Part shown: piece after piece, positions 41,997-51,802 of the stretch | Layout of the letters: the number at the start of each line of letters is the position of its first letter | Numbering within the stretch: the first letter of the stretch is position 1 | DNA from: Calditrichaceae bacterium | GTDB lineage: Bacteria > Calditrichota > Calditrichia > RBG-13-44-9 > J075 | Length of the DNA: 64,000 bases | Reading direction: 5' to 3' | Assembly: GCA_013360445.1 (NCBI GenBank) | Contig: JABWBP010000009.1 | Span: 59,854-123,853, forward strand | Notes under the pieces: model-generated | What the model saw: only the letters and a program-made list of their open reading frames with translations | What the model was told of the DNA's origin: nothing | Database searches by the model: none | Program-made: the position numbers and the translations under genes

Positions 41997-42102
41997 AGAG
42001 ACACCCCTCTATAAGTTTATGGTCATTTCACAGCCAAAATCAAAATCCGTAAAGCCGAAACCGACGCCGGCAGGCAAAGTTGCCCTTTGCCGTTGGCGCC
42101 GT

Positions 42103-42495
42103 TTACTTGATTTCGACCGTTGCTCCAACTTCTTCCAACTGCTTTTTGATGTCTTCGGCTTCCGCCTTGTTGGCGCCTTCTTTTACCGCTTTGGGGGCGC
42201 CTTCCACCAGGTCCTTGGCTTCTTTCAATCCCAGGCTGGTAATGGCCCGCACCACTTTGATCACATGGATCTTCTGGGCGCCGGCGTCTTTCAGAATCAC
42301 ATCGAATTCGGTTTTCTCTTCCGCGGCAGCCGCGCCTTCTCCGCCGCCGGCAGCCATCGCGCCCGGCATCATCGGCATGGCCATCGGCGCAGCCGCGGTA
42401 ACGCCCCACTTCTCTTCCAACATTTTGGAGAGTTCGGCGGCTTCCAGAACGGTTAACGAAGAGAGTTCTTCAACAAGTTTTTCAAGATTAGCCAT
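42103..42495 (-). CDS. rplL: 50S ribosomal protein L7/L12
   Basis: This 130-residue protein has the N-terminal dimerisation helix ([20 protein letters not shown]), an Ala/Met/Pro/Gly hinge and the C-terminal factor-binding domain ([20 protein letters not shown]). GGAGG precedes ATG 42495. 115 nt after rplJ. Confidence 0.98.
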   Translation of the reverse strand: MANLEKLVEELSSLTVLEAAELSKMLEEKWGVTAAAPMAMPMMPGAMAAGGGEGAAAAEEKTEFDVILKDAGAQKIHVIKVVRAITSLGLKEAKDLVEGAPKAVKEGANKAEAEDIKKQLEEVGATVEIK

Positions 42496-42540
42496 TGTAA
42501 TGATTCCTCCATTCATTATGGGTAAAATGGTCAATGTAGA

Positions 42541-42628
42541 TCAATGTAAAATGAAAAGTGTAAAATGGGTTGAAGTTGTTTTGCACTTTGCACTTTTCAC
42601 TTTGCACTTTTCACTTTTCACTTTTCGC
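42541..42628. repeat. CACTTTTCACTTTGCACTTT word repeat overlapping the end of rplJ
   Basis: Tandem degenerate 6-10-nt units of CACTTTTCA/CACTTTGCA fill the rplL-rplJ spacer. The repeat continues across the rplJ stop (42611) and supplies its last few codons (KSEK and stop). Confidence 0.7.
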
Positions 42629-43132
42629 TTCGTAGGCTTTCAAAACGCCGACGACGTTGCGCATCGGGGCCTTCACAACCCCCACCAATTTTGACAGCGG
42701 CGCTTGCAGCATCCCTAAGATTTGCGCGCGCAACTCCTGTTTGCCGGGCAGTTTTGCCAGGGCCGCCATCTGCTCGGTTTTGACAATCTGCCCTTCAAAA
42801 AAGGCCGCTTTGAGCGCAAATTTACCCTCTAACTCTTTTTTATACTTTTCCACCACCTTGATCGGCATGGCCGGGTCATCATAGCTGATCAGGTAAGAAT
42901 TCACTCCCTCCAGGTATTGCTCCATTCCCTGGATGCCGGCGTTATCGAAAGACAATTTTGCCAGGGTATTTTTAACCACCCGGTACTCGATCTTCGATTC
43001 GCGGAATCCTTTGCGCAATTCCGTGATGGTATTTCCGTTCACGCCGGTAAAATCGGCCAGAAAGATACTTCTGGCGCTGGAAAACTTTTCGGTAATCTCT
43101 TTGACAATCGCTTCTTTCTGTGGCGTCGGCAT
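42611..43132 (-). CDS. rplJ: 50S ribosomal protein L10
   Basis: This 173-residue L10 (MPTPQKEAIVKEITEKFSSA, RSIFLADFTGVNGNTITELR, PGKQELRAQILGMLQAPLSK) anchors the L7/L12 stalk. ATG 43132 follows AAGGAAAGG at a good distance. The last residues, EAKSEK, are written by the spacer repeat. Confidence 0.97.
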   Translation of the reverse strand: MPTPQKEAIVKEITEKFSSARSIFLADFTGVNGNTITELRKGFRESKIEYRVVKNTLAKLSFDNAGIQGMEQYLEGVNSYLISYDDPAMPIKVVEKYKKELEGKFALKAAFFEGQIVKTEQMAALAKLPGKQELRAQILGMLQAPLSKLVGVVKAPMRNVVGVLKAYEAKSEK

Positions 43133-43190
43133 AACTCTATACCTTTCCTTCATTATTGATTGCCGATAGTCAATCGGCGATCCCTGTTCC

Positions 43191-43889
43191 TCAATCCTGG
43201 AATTCTACCGGGTTGGCCATAATCCGAATACCAGGCCCCATGGTATTGGAAATGCTGATGCTTTTCAGGTAGGTCCCCTTGGCTGCAGCGGGTTTCATGC
43301 GGATGATCGTTTGCATGAGGGTCTTGACGTTGTCTTTCAGCTTGTTCGCTTCAAAGGAGGCCTTTCCGACGCCGGTATGCACGATCCCGGTCTTGTCCAC
43401 CCGGAAATCAATCTTACCGGCCTTGATCTCTTTGACGGTAGTACCAATCTCCATGGTAACGGTGCCGCTCTTGGGGTTGGGCATCAACCCCCGGGGGCCT
43501 AACACCCGGCCTAACTTTCCCAGGTCTTTCATGGCGTCGGGCGTGGCGACCAGCACATCAAAATCCAGCCATCCCTGTTGAATTTTTTCGAGATACTCAT
43601 CGTAACCGGCATGGTCCGCGCCGGCGGAGAGCGCATCATCGACTTTTTCACCTTTTGCAATCACCAGCACGCGCACTGCTTTTCCCAGGCCGTGCGGCAG
43701 GGCGACCGTTCCGCGCACTACCTGATCGGCGTGGCGGGGATCTACCCCCAGCCGGACAGATAATTCCACGGTTTCATCGAACTTAGCAGAAGCCGTTTTT
43801 TTGATCAGCACAATGGCTTCTTCGAGGGAGTACTCTTTTTTGCCAAGCAGTTTGACAGCTTCACGATATCTTTTACTGCGCTTTTTCAT
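43191..43889 (-). CDS. rplA: 50S ribosomal protein L1
   Basis: This 232-residue L1 ([58 protein letters not shown]) forms the mobile E-site stalk. ATG 43889 is preceded by GAGG at 6 nt; in-frame GTG 43901 is less likely. 15 nt after rplK. Confidence 0.98.
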   Translation of the reverse strand: MKKRSKRYREAVKLLGKKEYSLEEAIVLIKKTASAKFDETVELSVRLGVDPRHADQVVRGTVALPHGLGKAVRVLVIAKGEKVDDALSAGADHAGYDEYLEKIQQGWLDFDVLVATPDAMKDLGKLGRVLGPRGLMPNPKSGTVTMEIGTTVKEIKAGKIDFRVDKTGIVHTGVGKASFEANKLKDNVKTLMQTIIRMKPAAAKGTYLKSISISNTMGPGIRIMANPVEFQD

Positions 43890-43904
43890 GGATATCCTCA
43901 CCCA

Positions 43905-44330
43905 TTAGTCAACGACTTCGATTCCCATACTGCGGGCCGTACCTTCAATAATCCGCATTGCCGCTTCAACGCTGGCGGCGTTCAAATCCGGCAGCTTGGT
44001 TTTAGCAATCTCTTGCACCTGCTGGCGGGTCACTTTGGCTACCTTATCCCGGTTTGGCTCGGCGGAGCCTTTTTCCACGTTCGCCGCCTTTAGCAACAGG
44101 GTGGAAGCCGGCGGCGTTTTGGTAATGAACGTGAAAGAGCGGTCCGCATAAACCGTAATGACTACCGGAATGATGTAGCCGACCTTTTCCTGGGTCCTGG
44201 CGTTGAACGCTTTACAAAATTCCATAATATTTACCCCGTGCTGCCCCAGGGCGGGACCCACCGGGGGCGAGGGGTTAGCCTGGCCGGCGGGAATTTGAAG
44301 CTTGATATAACCGGTTATTTTCTTTGCCAT
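43905..44330 (-). CDS. rplK: 50S ribosomal protein L11
   Basis: This 141-residue L11 ([60 protein letters not shown]) is part of the GTPase-associated centre. Confidence 0.98.
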   Translation of the reverse strand: MAKKITGYIKLQIPAGQANPSPPVGPALGQHGVNIMEFCKAFNARTQEKVGYIIPVVITVYADRSFTFITKTPPASTLLLKAANVEKGSAEPNRDKVAKVTRQQVQEIAKTKLPDLNAASVEAAMRIIEGTARSMGIEVVD

Positions 44331-44461
44331 GACACATCCTGCAATTTAGGCTTTTCTGAGCTATTGAACGTTCTAAACCACTTCCAGAGTCGAGAAATAC
44401 CGCCGCCGAATTTTCCCGAAGGGGGTTGTTTGACCGGGGGTGACTACATCAGGCGAGCATG

Positions 44462-44998
44462 TTACTTTTCCAAATGAACCTGCAAGAAGTCCAACTCGAC
44501 CGGCGTCGGCCTTCCGAAAATACTAACCGATACTTTCACCTTTTTCTTTTCTTCATTGATTTCTTCCACGATGCCGGTAAAATCGGCAAACGGCCCATCC
44601 ACTACCCGAATCACGTCGCCAATCTGGAAGGGAACCTCTACTTTTTCCACTTCGCTGGCCTGGCGTTCCACCTTGCGCAGAACCGAATCCACTTCTTCCG
44701 GGCGCACCACTTCCGGATTGTTCTTGGGACCCACAAAGCCGAGCACCCCGGGGGTTTCCTGCACCAGGTAAGCAGTGCGGGTGTTATAATTCATCTCGAT
44801 TAGAATATACCCCGGGAAGAAAACCTTGTTTTTCAGCCGTTTTTTCCCGTCGCGCATCTCCAAAACCGGCTCGGAAGGAACGATAATACGACCGAACTCT
44901 TCCTCCATCGTTTTAAACCGGATGGCATTCTCCAGTTGAGCTTTAACTTTGCTCTCCTGTCCGGAATAAACCCTCAGCGTGTACCACTTTTTTTCCAC
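44462..44998 (-). CDS. nusG: Transcription elongation/antitermination protein NusG
   Basis: This 178-residue NusG has the NGN domain (WYTLRVYSGQESKVKAQLEN, FFPGYILIEMNYNTRTAYLV) and the C-terminal KOW domain (GDVIRVVDGPFADFTGIVEE). It couples RNA polymerase to S10 or Rho. The start is GTG 44998, 12 nt after the secE stop, with AGGA upstream; the longer open frame to 45139 overlaps secE and is not real. Confidence 0.97.
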   Translation of the reverse strand: MEKKWYTLRVYSGQESKVKAQLENAIRFKTMEEEFGRIIVPSEPVLEMRDGKKRLKNKVFFPGYILIEMNYNTRTAYLVQETPGVLGFVGPKNNPEVVRPEEVDSVLRKVERQASEVEKVEVPFQIGDVIRVVDGPFADFTGIVEEINEEKKKVKVSVSIFGRPTPVELDFLQVHLEK

Positions 44999-45009
44999 AA
45001 TCGCTTTTC

Positions 45010-45201
45010 CTAATTGACGTACAAAAGGTTTAAGATGGAGGATATAATCACGTCTGCGAAGTAAATGAAAACGGTGAAAAGCGCCGAGATAACGATCACG
45101 ACGAAAGTGGAGTTCATCAGGCTCTCCCGCTCCGGCCAATTCACTTTCTTCATTTCTTTTTGAACGTCCGCAAGAAATTCTTTGGGCTTATTCATCCACA
45201 T
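45010..45201 (-). CDS. secE: Preprotein translocase subunit SecE
   Basis: This protein of about 63 residues has the amphipathic helix KPKEFLADVQKEMKKVNWPE and a single C-terminal transmembrane helix (FVVIVISALFTVFIYFADVI). It is the short single-span type. ATG 45201 was chosen; GTG 45213 and ATG 45195 are also in frame and no ribosome-binding site decides. Confidence 0.95.
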   Translation of the reverse strand: MWMNKPKEFLADVQKEMKKVNWPERESLMNSTFVVIVISALFTVFIYFADVIISSILNLLYVN

Positions 45202-45352
45202 GGCTGCGCTCACAATAATTAGCGTTAGTTAGAGATTACATACCGCACACGATCACAAGATGCGTTCCGGGGAGGTATAAGATGTTTTTCGCTCGATGGT
45301 CTTACACCTGAATGTTAACAAGCTCGTTTTATGCCCTTCCGCAGTATCGTTG

Positions 45353-45426
45353 CAGGCCCGGAGGGACTCGAACCCCCAACCCCCGGTTTTGGAGACCGGT
45401 GCACTAGCCAATTGTGCTACGGGCCT
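45353..45426 (-). tRNA. tRNA-Trp (anticodon CCA)
   Basis: 74 nt. Acceptor AGGCCCG/CGGGCCT, anticodon loop CTCCAAA, T loop TTCGAGT, discriminator G. Located between rpmG and secE, a conserved position in several phyla. Confidence 0.96.
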
Positions 45427-45438
45427 GTACTCTATCGA

Positions 45439-45500
45439 GGCGAAGCATTCCACTCCAGCAGGGGAGTTATCCCGGGAAATTTTCGGTGGAATGCTTCGCC
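45439..45500. repeat. Perfect 15-bp inverted repeat between rpmG and tRNA-Trp
   Basis: GGCGAAGCATTCCAC (45439-45453) is exactly complementary to GTGGAATGCTTCGCC (45486-45500), with a 32-nt loop. In RNA it forms a long hairpin, plausibly an RNase III or other processing site that releases tRNA-Trp from the tuf-rpmG transcript. No T-run follows. Confidence 0.65.
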
Positions 45501-45508
45501 CCTTCGCG

Positions 45509-45658
45509 TTACCGCGTTTCTTTATGGGCGGTGTGCTTATTACAGAATCGACAAAATTTCTTGAATTCGACTCTGTTGGGATGCTTCCGCTTGTTTTTGG
45601 TGGTCGTATAATTCCGCTGCTTACAGACCGTGCACTCTAACGTGATTTGATCTCGCAC
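45509..45658 (-). CDS. rpmG: 50S ribosomal protein L33, zinc-binding form
   Basis: This 49-residue protein starts at GTG 45658 with GAGG 7 nt upstream: (M)[19 protein letters not shown], then [16 protein letters not shown]. Two CxxC pairs bind zinc. It lies 31 nt after tuf, the usual tuf-rpmG-secE-nusG order. Confidence 0.95.
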   Translation of the reverse strand: MRDQITLECTVCKQRNYTTTKNKRKHPNRVEFKKFCRFCNKHTAHKETR

Positions 45659-45689
45659 CTCGATACCTCATGCTTTTCAGGATTTGAAA

Positions 45690-46895
45690 TCATTCTAAAA
45701 TTTCCGTAACGACGCCGGCCCCGATGGTGCGGCCGCCTTCCCGGATGGCGAAACGCAGCCCCTCTTCCATGGCGATGGGTTTCTGCAGTTCCACCAGCAT
45801 CTGGGTGTTGTCGCCGGGCATGGTCATTTCCACCCCTTCTTGCAGGGTGACAGTGCCGGTCACGTCGGTGGTGCGGAAATAGAACTGGGGACGGTAGTTG
45901 TTGAAGAACGGGGTATGGCGGCCGCCTTCTTCTTTTTTGAGCACGTACACTTCCCCTTTGAATTTGGTGTGGGGAGTGATAGAACCGGGCTTGGAGCAAA
46001 CCATTCCGCGCTCCAGCTCGGTCTTTTCCACCCCGCGCAGCAGCAACCCGACGTTGTCGCCGGCCTGGCCTTCGTCCAACAACTTGCGGAACATTTCCAC
46101 CCCGGTTACCACGCTTTTCCGCTGCGCGCCCAACCCGACGATTTCCACCTCTTCGCCGACTTTGATTTTGCCGCGCTCGATACGACCGGTGCCGACAGTT
46201 CCGCGCCCGGTGATGCTGAACACGTCTTCCACCGGCATCAGGAAGGGCCTATCAACATCGCGCTGGGGCGTGGGAATGTATTTATCAATGGCTTCCATCA
46301 ATTCGACAATGCTCTTGGTTGCCGCGGGATCTTCCGGATTATTCAAAGCCGCCAGGGCGCTGCCGCGAACCACCGGGCAATCATCGCCGGGGAATTTATA
46401 TTGATTCAACAGGTCGCGGACTTCCAGCTCCACCAGGTCTAACAGTTCCGGATCGTCCACCACATCTACTTTATTCAAATACACCACGATATAGGGCACC
46501 CCCACCTGGCGGGCCAGGAGGATGTGCTCGCGGGTTTGGGGCATGGGACCGTCGGCTGCGCTCACGACCAGGATCGCCCCGTCCATCTGGGCTGCACCCG
46601 TGATCATATTTTTTACATAGTCAGCATGGCCCGGGCAATCGACGTGGGCATAGTGCCGGTTTTCCGTCGCATATTCTACGTGGGAGGTTGCAATGGTCAA
46701 AATCTTGGTCTCGTCACGACGCCCTTGCGACTCCGACGCTTTTGCTACTTCATCATAGGACACATAGGTTGCCAGACCCTTCTTTGACATTACCAGGGTA
46801 ATCGCCGCCGTCAAGGTCGTCTTACCGTGATCAACGTGCCCAATCGTGCCCACGTTTACGTGGGGTTTGGTTCTTTCGAACTTTTGTTTAGCCAT
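45690..46895 (-). CDS. tuf: Elongation factor Tu
   Basis: This 401-residue GTPase has G1 [16 protein letters not shown]3 [16 protein letters not shown]4 NKVDVVDD, and domains II and III through VVTEILE. It is full-length and downstream of four tRNAs as in E. coli tufB. It is the only tuf in the window; none lies between fusA and rpsJ. Confidence 0.98.
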   Translation of the reverse strand: MAKQKFERTKPHVNVGTIGHVDHGKTTLTAAITLVMSKKGLATYVSYDEVAKASESQGRRDETKILTIATSHVEYATENRHYAHVDCPGHADYVKNMITGAAQMDGAILVVSAADGPMPQTREHILLARQVGVPYIVVYLNKVDVVDDPELLDLVELEVRDLLNQYKFPGDDCPVVRGSALAALNNPEDPAATKSIVELMEAIDKYIPTPQRDVDRPFLMPVEDVFSITGRGTVGTGRIERGKIKVGEEVEIVGLGAQRKSVVTGVEMFRKLLDEGQAGDNVGLLLRGVEKTELERGMVCSKPGSITPHTKFKGEVYVLKKEEGGRHTPFFNNYRPQFYFRTTDVTGTVTLQEGVEMTMPGDNTQMLVELQKPIAMEEGLRFAIREGGRTIGAGVVTEILE

Positions 46896-46997
46896 CAGGA
46901 ATCCTCCAGCTATTTAAAGTTTACAGGGTACTGATTTTCAATTATTGCTTAATCTCAATCCTTGAATTTTTCAACTCAACTTTTAGCCAATAAAAAA

Positions 46998-47072
46998 GAG
47001 CCCACGACCGGGGTTGAACCGGTGACCTCATCCTTACCAAGGATGTGCTCTACCAACTGAGCTACGTGGGCT
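46998..47072 (-). tRNA. tRNA-Thr (anticodon GGT)
   Basis: Acceptor AGCCCAC/GTGGGCT, D arm GTAGCTCAGTTGGTAGAGC, anticodon loop TTGGTAA. Last tRNA of the Thr-Tyr-Gly-Thr cluster before tuf. No CCA is encoded. Confidence 0.95.
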
Positions 47073-47126
47073 ATTCGACAGGAAGTCCCCGTGTTGATTC
47101 AACAGAATCGCGAGACTTCTTGCGCG

Positions 47127-47199
47127 AGCGGGAGACGGGACTCGAACCCGCGACCAACAGCTTGGAAGGCTGTGACTCTACCAACTGAGTTACTCCCGC
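47127..47199 (-). tRNA. tRNA-Gly (anticodon TCC)
   Basis: Acceptor GCGGGAG/CTCCCGC, anticodon loop CTTCCAA, T arm GCGGG-TTCGAGT-CCCGT, discriminator T. Third tRNA of the cluster. Confidence 0.96.
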
Positions 47200-47263
47200 C
47201 TATGTAAAACAAACCCTTTATCCAACTCCTCGCCCGTAACCCGTACCGTATCGAGCTATGTAG

Positions 47264-47347
47264 TGGGGAGGGGCGGATTCGAACCACCGAAGGCCTGAGG
47301 CCGACAGATTTACAGTCTGTTGCGTTTAACCGCTTCGCTACCTCCCC
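47264..47347 (-). tRNA. tRNA-Tyr (anticodon GTA)
   Basis: 84 nt, class II with a long variable arm (GGCCTCAGGCC). Acceptor GGGGAGG/CCTCCCC, anticodon loop CTGTAAA, discriminator A. Confidence 0.96.
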
Positions 47348-47382
47348 GAGGCCGGGACGTCGTCCCGAAACGGGATTTCACG

Positions 47383-47455
47383 AGCTGGCGATGGGACTCG
47401 AACCCGCAACCTGCTGATTACAAATCAGCTGCTCTGCCAATTGAGCTACGCCAGC
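47383..47455 (-). tRNA. tRNA-Thr (anticodon TGT)
   Basis: Acceptor GCTGGCG/CGCCAGC, anticodon loop TTTGTAA, T loop TTCGAGT, discriminator T. First gene of the supercluster. The order Thr(UGU)-Tyr-Gly-Thr(GGU)-tuf matches E. coli thrU-tyrU-glyT-thrT-tufB. Confidence 0.96.
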
Positions 47456-47472
47456 CTATGGAAGAGCCACCA

Positions 47473-47500
47473 AATTTAACGCCAAAATCAGGTAATGCAA
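47473..47500 (-). promoter_or_regulatory. Candidate sigma70 promoter for the tRNA-tuf supercluster
   Basis: TTGCAT (47495-47500), 16 nt, TAAATT (47473-47478) on the minus strand, ending 17 nt before tRNA-Thr. An A/T-rich run upstream (TTTTTTTTG) resembles an UP element. Confidence 0.45.
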
Positions 47501-47511
47501 CAAAAAAAATT

Positions 47512-49311
47512 TTATTTTCCGCCTTCGAATTCCCGCTCTCGCAGATCGGCGTACTGGTAAAATCCGGCTATTTCTCCGTCTTTCAATTCATAGATACGCT
47601 GGCAGGGCTTCAAGGTAGTGACGCGATGGGCAACAAGTAAAATGGTTTTTTTTTGCCCGGAGAGGCTCTCGATGGCGGAAACGATCTCCCGCTCGGTTTC
47701 CCGGTCTAATTCACTGGTCGCTTCGTCGAAAATCAATATTTCGCTGTTGCGATAAAGCGCCCGGGCAATGGCGATGCGCTGGCGCTGGCCCCCGGATAAT
47801 TTCGCCCCCTGCTCGCCGATCTGCGTTTCGACTCCCTGCGGAAGCGCGGCGATCCAATCCTTTAATCCCGCTTGCTCAAGCGCCAGAGCCAACCTTTCCG
47901 CGTCTATCCCCCCGGGCATTTCCCCAAAGGCCACGTTTTCTTTGATGCTGCCATCCAGGATGAACGGAGCCTGTTTGACGTAACCGATGAGGCTGCGCCA
48001 GGCCGTGGTATCCCCGGGTCTCAAGGGCCGGCCGTCCAGAAGGATCTCCCCGGACTGCTCTCTTAAAAATCGCAGCATAATATTAATGATGGTGGTCTTT
48101 CCGGAACCGGATTTGCCGATCAATCCCACGGTTTCCCCCTTCTTGAGCATAAAATTCACCCGGTTGAGCCGGAAAGAGGGGTTATCGGAATAAGAAAAGG
48201 AAACATTATGCAGGGCGATGAATTTTTCAAAGCGCAGGGGGGCAGCAGGGTGAGGATTTTCGGGCGGAACCTGAGAAGAGGCTCTTTGCGACTCCTCTAA
48301 AATATCCAGGGTATAGTTGAAGGTTTTGATATTCACCAGGGCGACCAGGATGCGATTGATGGAGGGCATAACCCGGTAAGCGCCCGCGCCAAAAACACCC
48401 AGGAGCAAAATGACCTCCTGCCGGTCATCGCTTACCGCCAGGCTGTAGAGTACGATGGAAACCATCCCCAGCAGGGCGATGGTTTCCAGCAACCGCGCCG
48501 GGAGCGCGTTGAGGGTGTTGAAAAGCGCAAAACTGCGGTTGAGCTCCCGCTGCACACTGCTGAAACGTTGCTGGAAATAGCGTTCCCTGGCGTATAATTT
48601 GGCGTCGATGTAGGCGTAAATCCCCTGGAACAGGTATTTGACGCTCAGGGGTTTTAATTCCTCGGACTGTCTGCCGATCCGCTCCAACCGGGTTCTTTTG
48701 AAGCGATACACTAAAAACAGCGCCGGGCTGAGCAGCACGGTCAGCAGTAAAAATACCCGCGGATCATACAGGGCGATGCCGGCGCAGATGAGCAGCAAGA
48801 TGAAACCTTCGGAGAAGAGGGTAATGGCGGCTAACAGCACGTAAATCGAAAATTCCGTGGGGATGAAAATGATGTCCCGGGTGGGCAGGGAAGAGTTGGT
48901 GTCGGTTATCCGGGTGTATTCCCGGGCATAGTATTCCCCGAACGCCTGCTCGGATAATTCGCTGGAAACGCCGTAGGCAAAGCGCGATTGATAATAGTGG
49001 ATGAATACGCCGATGCCGTTTTTGAGAATAAAAAGCAGCAGGAGCAGCAGCGCCGCCGCGATCACAAACCCGCTCTCGCTGCCGAATCCGAAAAACAAAA
49101 ATGCCCGGTTGAGATGGGGATTGGCGCGGATCACGGAGCTATCCAGCAGCAGCGCCAGCAGCGGGAGCGCCGCCGCCAGGCTGAACACTTCTAAGAAGGC
49201 ATTGCCCAGGACCAGCCCGGCGTTGAGCAGCGCTTTTTGGCGCTGCCCTGGGGTGAGCACCCGGTAGATGCGCAGGAGAATTCCGATTATTTTGATCTTT
49301 TGTATAGCCAC
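47512..49311 (-). CDS. ABC transporter, fused permease and ATPase (MsbA/PglK-like exporter)
   Basis: This protein of about 599 residues has six predicted transmembrane helices in the first 330 residues. The nucleotide-binding domain has Walker A GLIGKSGSGKTT, Q-loop YVKQAPFI, signature LSGGQRQRIAIARAL, Walker B ILIFDEATSELD and an H-loop at LLVAHR. The layout is that of type IV half-transporter exporters for lipids, glycolipids or peptides; the substrate cannot be read from sequence. It starts at GTG 49311, about 80 nt after the TonB receptor gene, and ends just before the promoter region of the tRNA cluster on the same strand. Confidence 0.88.
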   Translation of the reverse strand: MAIQKIKIIGILLRIYRVLTPGQRQKALLNAGLVLGNAFLEVFSLAAALPLLALLLDSSVIRANPHLNRAFLFFGFGSESGFVIAAALLLLLLFILKNGIGVFIHYYQSRFAYGVSSELSEQAFGEYYAREYTRITDTNSSLPTRDIIFIPTEFSIYVLLAAITLFSEGFILLLICAGIALYDPRVFLLLTVLLSPALFLVYRFKRTRLERIGRQSEELKPLSVKYLFQGIYAYIDAKLYARERYFQQRFSSVQRELNRSFALFNTLNALPARLLETIALLGMVSIVLYSLAVSDDRQEVILLLGVFGAGAYRVMPSINRILVALVNIKTFNYTLDILEESQRASSQVPPENPHPAAPLRFEKFIALHNVSFSYSDNPSFRLNRVNFMLKKGETVGLIGKSGSGKTTIINIMLRFLREQSGEILLDGRPLRPGDTTAWRSLIGYVKQAPFILDGSIKENVAFGEMPGGIDAERLALALEQAGLKDWIAALPQGVETQIGEQGAKLSGGQRQRIAIARALYRNSEILIFDEATSELDRETEREIVSAIESLSGQKKTILLVAHRVTTLKPCQRIYELKDGEIAGFYQYADLREREFEGGK

Positions 49312-49393
49312 GGGGGAATATAGCAAAAAAACCTGAAAAGGTAAAGGAGAGCGATAGACCTCAAAAGTTTGCCAAACCTTTGAGGTCTGCGCA

Positions 49394-51802
49394 TCAGAAA
49401 GTGAAATACAACGCCGCGATAAAATTTCTCCCCGCTCCCGCAATCCCGGATGAGTACGGCCGGTAGCGCCGGTCGGTGACGTTTTCCACCCCCGCACTCA
49501 GTTTCAAGAGGTCGGTCAAGCGAAACAGGGCTTTGAAATTGAGGGTGTACCAACCCGGGGAATAGGGATTGCCGTCGGCGTCAAGGGCGTACAGGTAATC
49601 CTTGCCCTGTTCCTCCGGGGCGAGGTCTTTGTAGGCAATCTCGCCGTTATAGACGCCGTACAAATCCGCTTTGAAGCGGCTGCGGGTGTAGGTCAGGTGA
49701 GCGTCGCCGAACCAGGGGGCGGCGTGGCGCAGCGGGGCGGTGCTCCCGTCGTCCAACTCTTCTTCCCCATGCTGATAATTAAAACGCGACAGGATGCCGA
49801 ATCCCCCGGGCAGCTTGATCTCCAGCCCCGCCTCTAATCCCCAAACGTTTGCTTCCGCGGCGTTCTGGATCGCCTGCACCTGGCTCAATTCCCCGTCATA
49901 AAAGATGCTGTCCTGGCCGTTCAGGGTGTAATCCCGCCGCACCATCGCATTATCCAGCAGGGTGTAATAACCGGCCAGGTCCACTTTCAGCGCCTCGCCA
50001 AAGATTTTGCTGAAGCCCAGCTCGGCGTTGTAGGCGTACTCCGATTTCAAATCCGGGTTGGGAACCACCACGGAGCCTGGCTCGGAATCGAATACCTTGC
50101 CAACGTCATCCACGTTGGGGGCGCGGAAACCGGTGGAGAGGTTCAGGTTGACCTGCAAACCCGGCTGCGGCTTGTAAGCAAGACCCACGCCGCCGATCAG
50201 GGCGCGGGGGTCCATCTTCGCAGAGGTAAAGGGAAAGGGGTAAAAAGTGGTATCAAATGTGGCGTCCAGCGTCACCTGGTTGAAGCGCAAACCGCCTTGC
50301 AGGGTAAGCTGCGGGCTGGTTTTATAGCGATAATTCAGGTAAGCGGCGTAAGAATTCCAGGTGGAGCCGTCCGGGTAGCGGGAAGGGCCGGGCACGGTAA
50401 CACCGGTGGAAATATCCTCATCCTCGCCGGTAGATCCCACTTTGTTGAGCACCACCTCCGCCCCATAAAAAAGGAGATGTTTCTGACTCCAGACCTTTTC
50501 GAAATCGAGGTTGGCGGTGAACACGTCCACCGTCTCGATGCGGTGGAGCAGTTCCGGGTCGCGGAAATCCCGGTCGTGGCGGCTCTCCTTGAAGAAATGA
50601 TAGGCCACCGTGGCGCTCAGGTGGTCATACCAGCCGTTCTCCCCGGCGTGGGCGATGTTCAGGGCATTCATCGACCACACCTGGGGGCCGTAATACCATT
50701 CCGCGGAGCGCAGGTTGTCGCCGCGGTAGCGCAGCAACCGGTCGTAGCGCGGGTAATCGGAAGTGCTGGAATAATGGATGCCGAGGTTGAAATCCCAGCG
50801 CTCGTTCGGTTTGAAACGGATTTTCTGCATCAGGTTGAGCTGGTGATAGCCGGTGGGCGTTTGCTCCTCGGGATCCGGGTTGGTTACGGTGCTGTCCCGC
50901 CCGTTGATGGTTTCCACGTATTGCCGGCGCAGGTAATCAGCGGGGCCGTCGCCGCCCATTTTCTGGTCGTTGAAGTCGGTATAAGTAACGCTGCTGACAA
51001 AAGCCCACTTTTTGAACCCGTAGCTGAGGTCGGCGTGCCCGGTTTTCTCGAAATTGGCGGAGGAGCTGCGCACAGCGGCGTTGCCGCCTAACAGCGGTTT
51101 TTCGCCGGGTGAGAAGCGCGGGGTGAGGGTGTAGAAGCTCATCACCGCGCTGATGGCGTCGCTGCCATAGATGACCGAGCCGGGGCCGAACACCACTTCG
51201 GTTCTATCCGTCGCGAAGGGATCCAGCGAGATGACGTTTTGCAAATTGCCGCTGCGGAAGATGGCGGTGTTCATGCGCACCCCGTCCACCGCAATCAGCA
51301 CCCGGTTGGTAGCAAAGCCGCGGATCATAGGGCTGCCGCCGCCCAACTGGCTTTTCTGGATGAATACTTCCCCGGAAGCGCCCAACATATCCGCGGCGGT
51401 TTGGGGGTTTTGGAAACTAATCTCCGCCGGGCGGATGCTGATGATCTTGTTGGGAACGTCGCTTTTTTCCTGCTGCCAGCGGGTGGCGGAAATGACCACC
51501 TCATCCATCTTGAACGGCAACTGTTCCAGATAGAGGGTGAATTGCATTTCCGCCAGTTGCGCGTAGCCGAGCGCCAGCGGTTTGTAACCGACCCGTTCCA
51601 CGTAAATATTGGCAACGTCTTTGAAGGCGGAAATATCCGCGCGTCCCCTGGCGTCGGTGGTAGCAGCCAGGGGGGGATTTTCACTGTGAATTACGGCTTG
51701 CTCCAGGGGCTGATGGGTCTGGCGGTCTTTTATGGTCAGCACCTGGGCATCGAGGGCGATGCTTACAGTTAAAAGAAGATAGACGTACAGACTTTTTTTC
51801 AT
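49394..51802 (-). CDS. TonB-dependent outer-membrane receptor
   Basis: This 802-residue protein has a signal peptide (MKKSLYVYLLLTVSIALDA), an N-terminal carboxypeptidase-regulatory-like beta domain (about 20-95), a TonB-box-like MDEVVISATR, and a plug with GGGSPMIRGFATNRVLIAVD and VVFGPGSVIYGSDAISAVM. The 22-strand barrel ends in Phe (ALYFTF). The plug motif resembles HmuR/haem and cobalamin receptors, but substrate is not settled. It follows a 176-residue partner gene on the same strand across a 280-nt structured leader. N-terminal regulatory-like domains of this type are typical of FCB-group receptors. Confidence 0.93.
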   Translation of the reverse strand: MKKSLYVYLLLTVSIALDAQVLTIKDRQTHQPLEQAVIHSENPPLAATTDARGRADISAFKDVANIYVERVGYKPLALGYAQLAEMQFTLYLEQLPFKMDEVVISATRWQQEKSDVPNKIISIRPAEISFQNPQTAADMLGASGEVFIQKSQLGGGSPMIRGFATNRVLIAVDGVRMNTAIFRSGNLQNVISLDPFATDRTEVVFGPGSVIYGSDAISAVMSFYTLTPRFSPGEKPLLGGNAAVRSSSANFEKTGHADLSYGFKKWAFVSSVTYTDFNDQKMGGDGPADYLRRQYVETINGRDSTVTNPDPEEQTPTGYHQLNLMQKIRFKPNERWDFNLGIHYSSTSDYPRYDRLLRYRGDNLRSAEWYYGPQVWSMNALNIAHAGENGWYDHLSATVAYHFFKESRHDRDFRDPELLHRIETVDVFTANLDFEKVWSQKHLLFYGAEVVLNKVGSTGEDEDISTGVTVPGPSRYPDGSTWNSYAAYLNYRYKTSPQLTLQGGLRFNQVTLDATFDTTFYPFPFTSAKMDPRALIGGVGLAYKPQPGLQVNLNLSTGFRAPNVDDVGKVFDSEPGSVVVPNPDLKSEYAYNAELGFSKIFGEALKVDLAGYYTLLDNAMVRRDYTLNGQDSIFYDGELSQVQAIQNAAEANVWGLEAGLEIKLPGGFGILSRFNYQHGEEELDDGSTAPLRHAAPWFGDAHLTYTRSRFKADLYGVYNGEIAYKDLAPEEQGKDYLYALDADGNPYSPGWYTLNFKALFRLTDLLKLSAGVENVTDRRYRPYSSGIAGAGRNFIAALYFTF

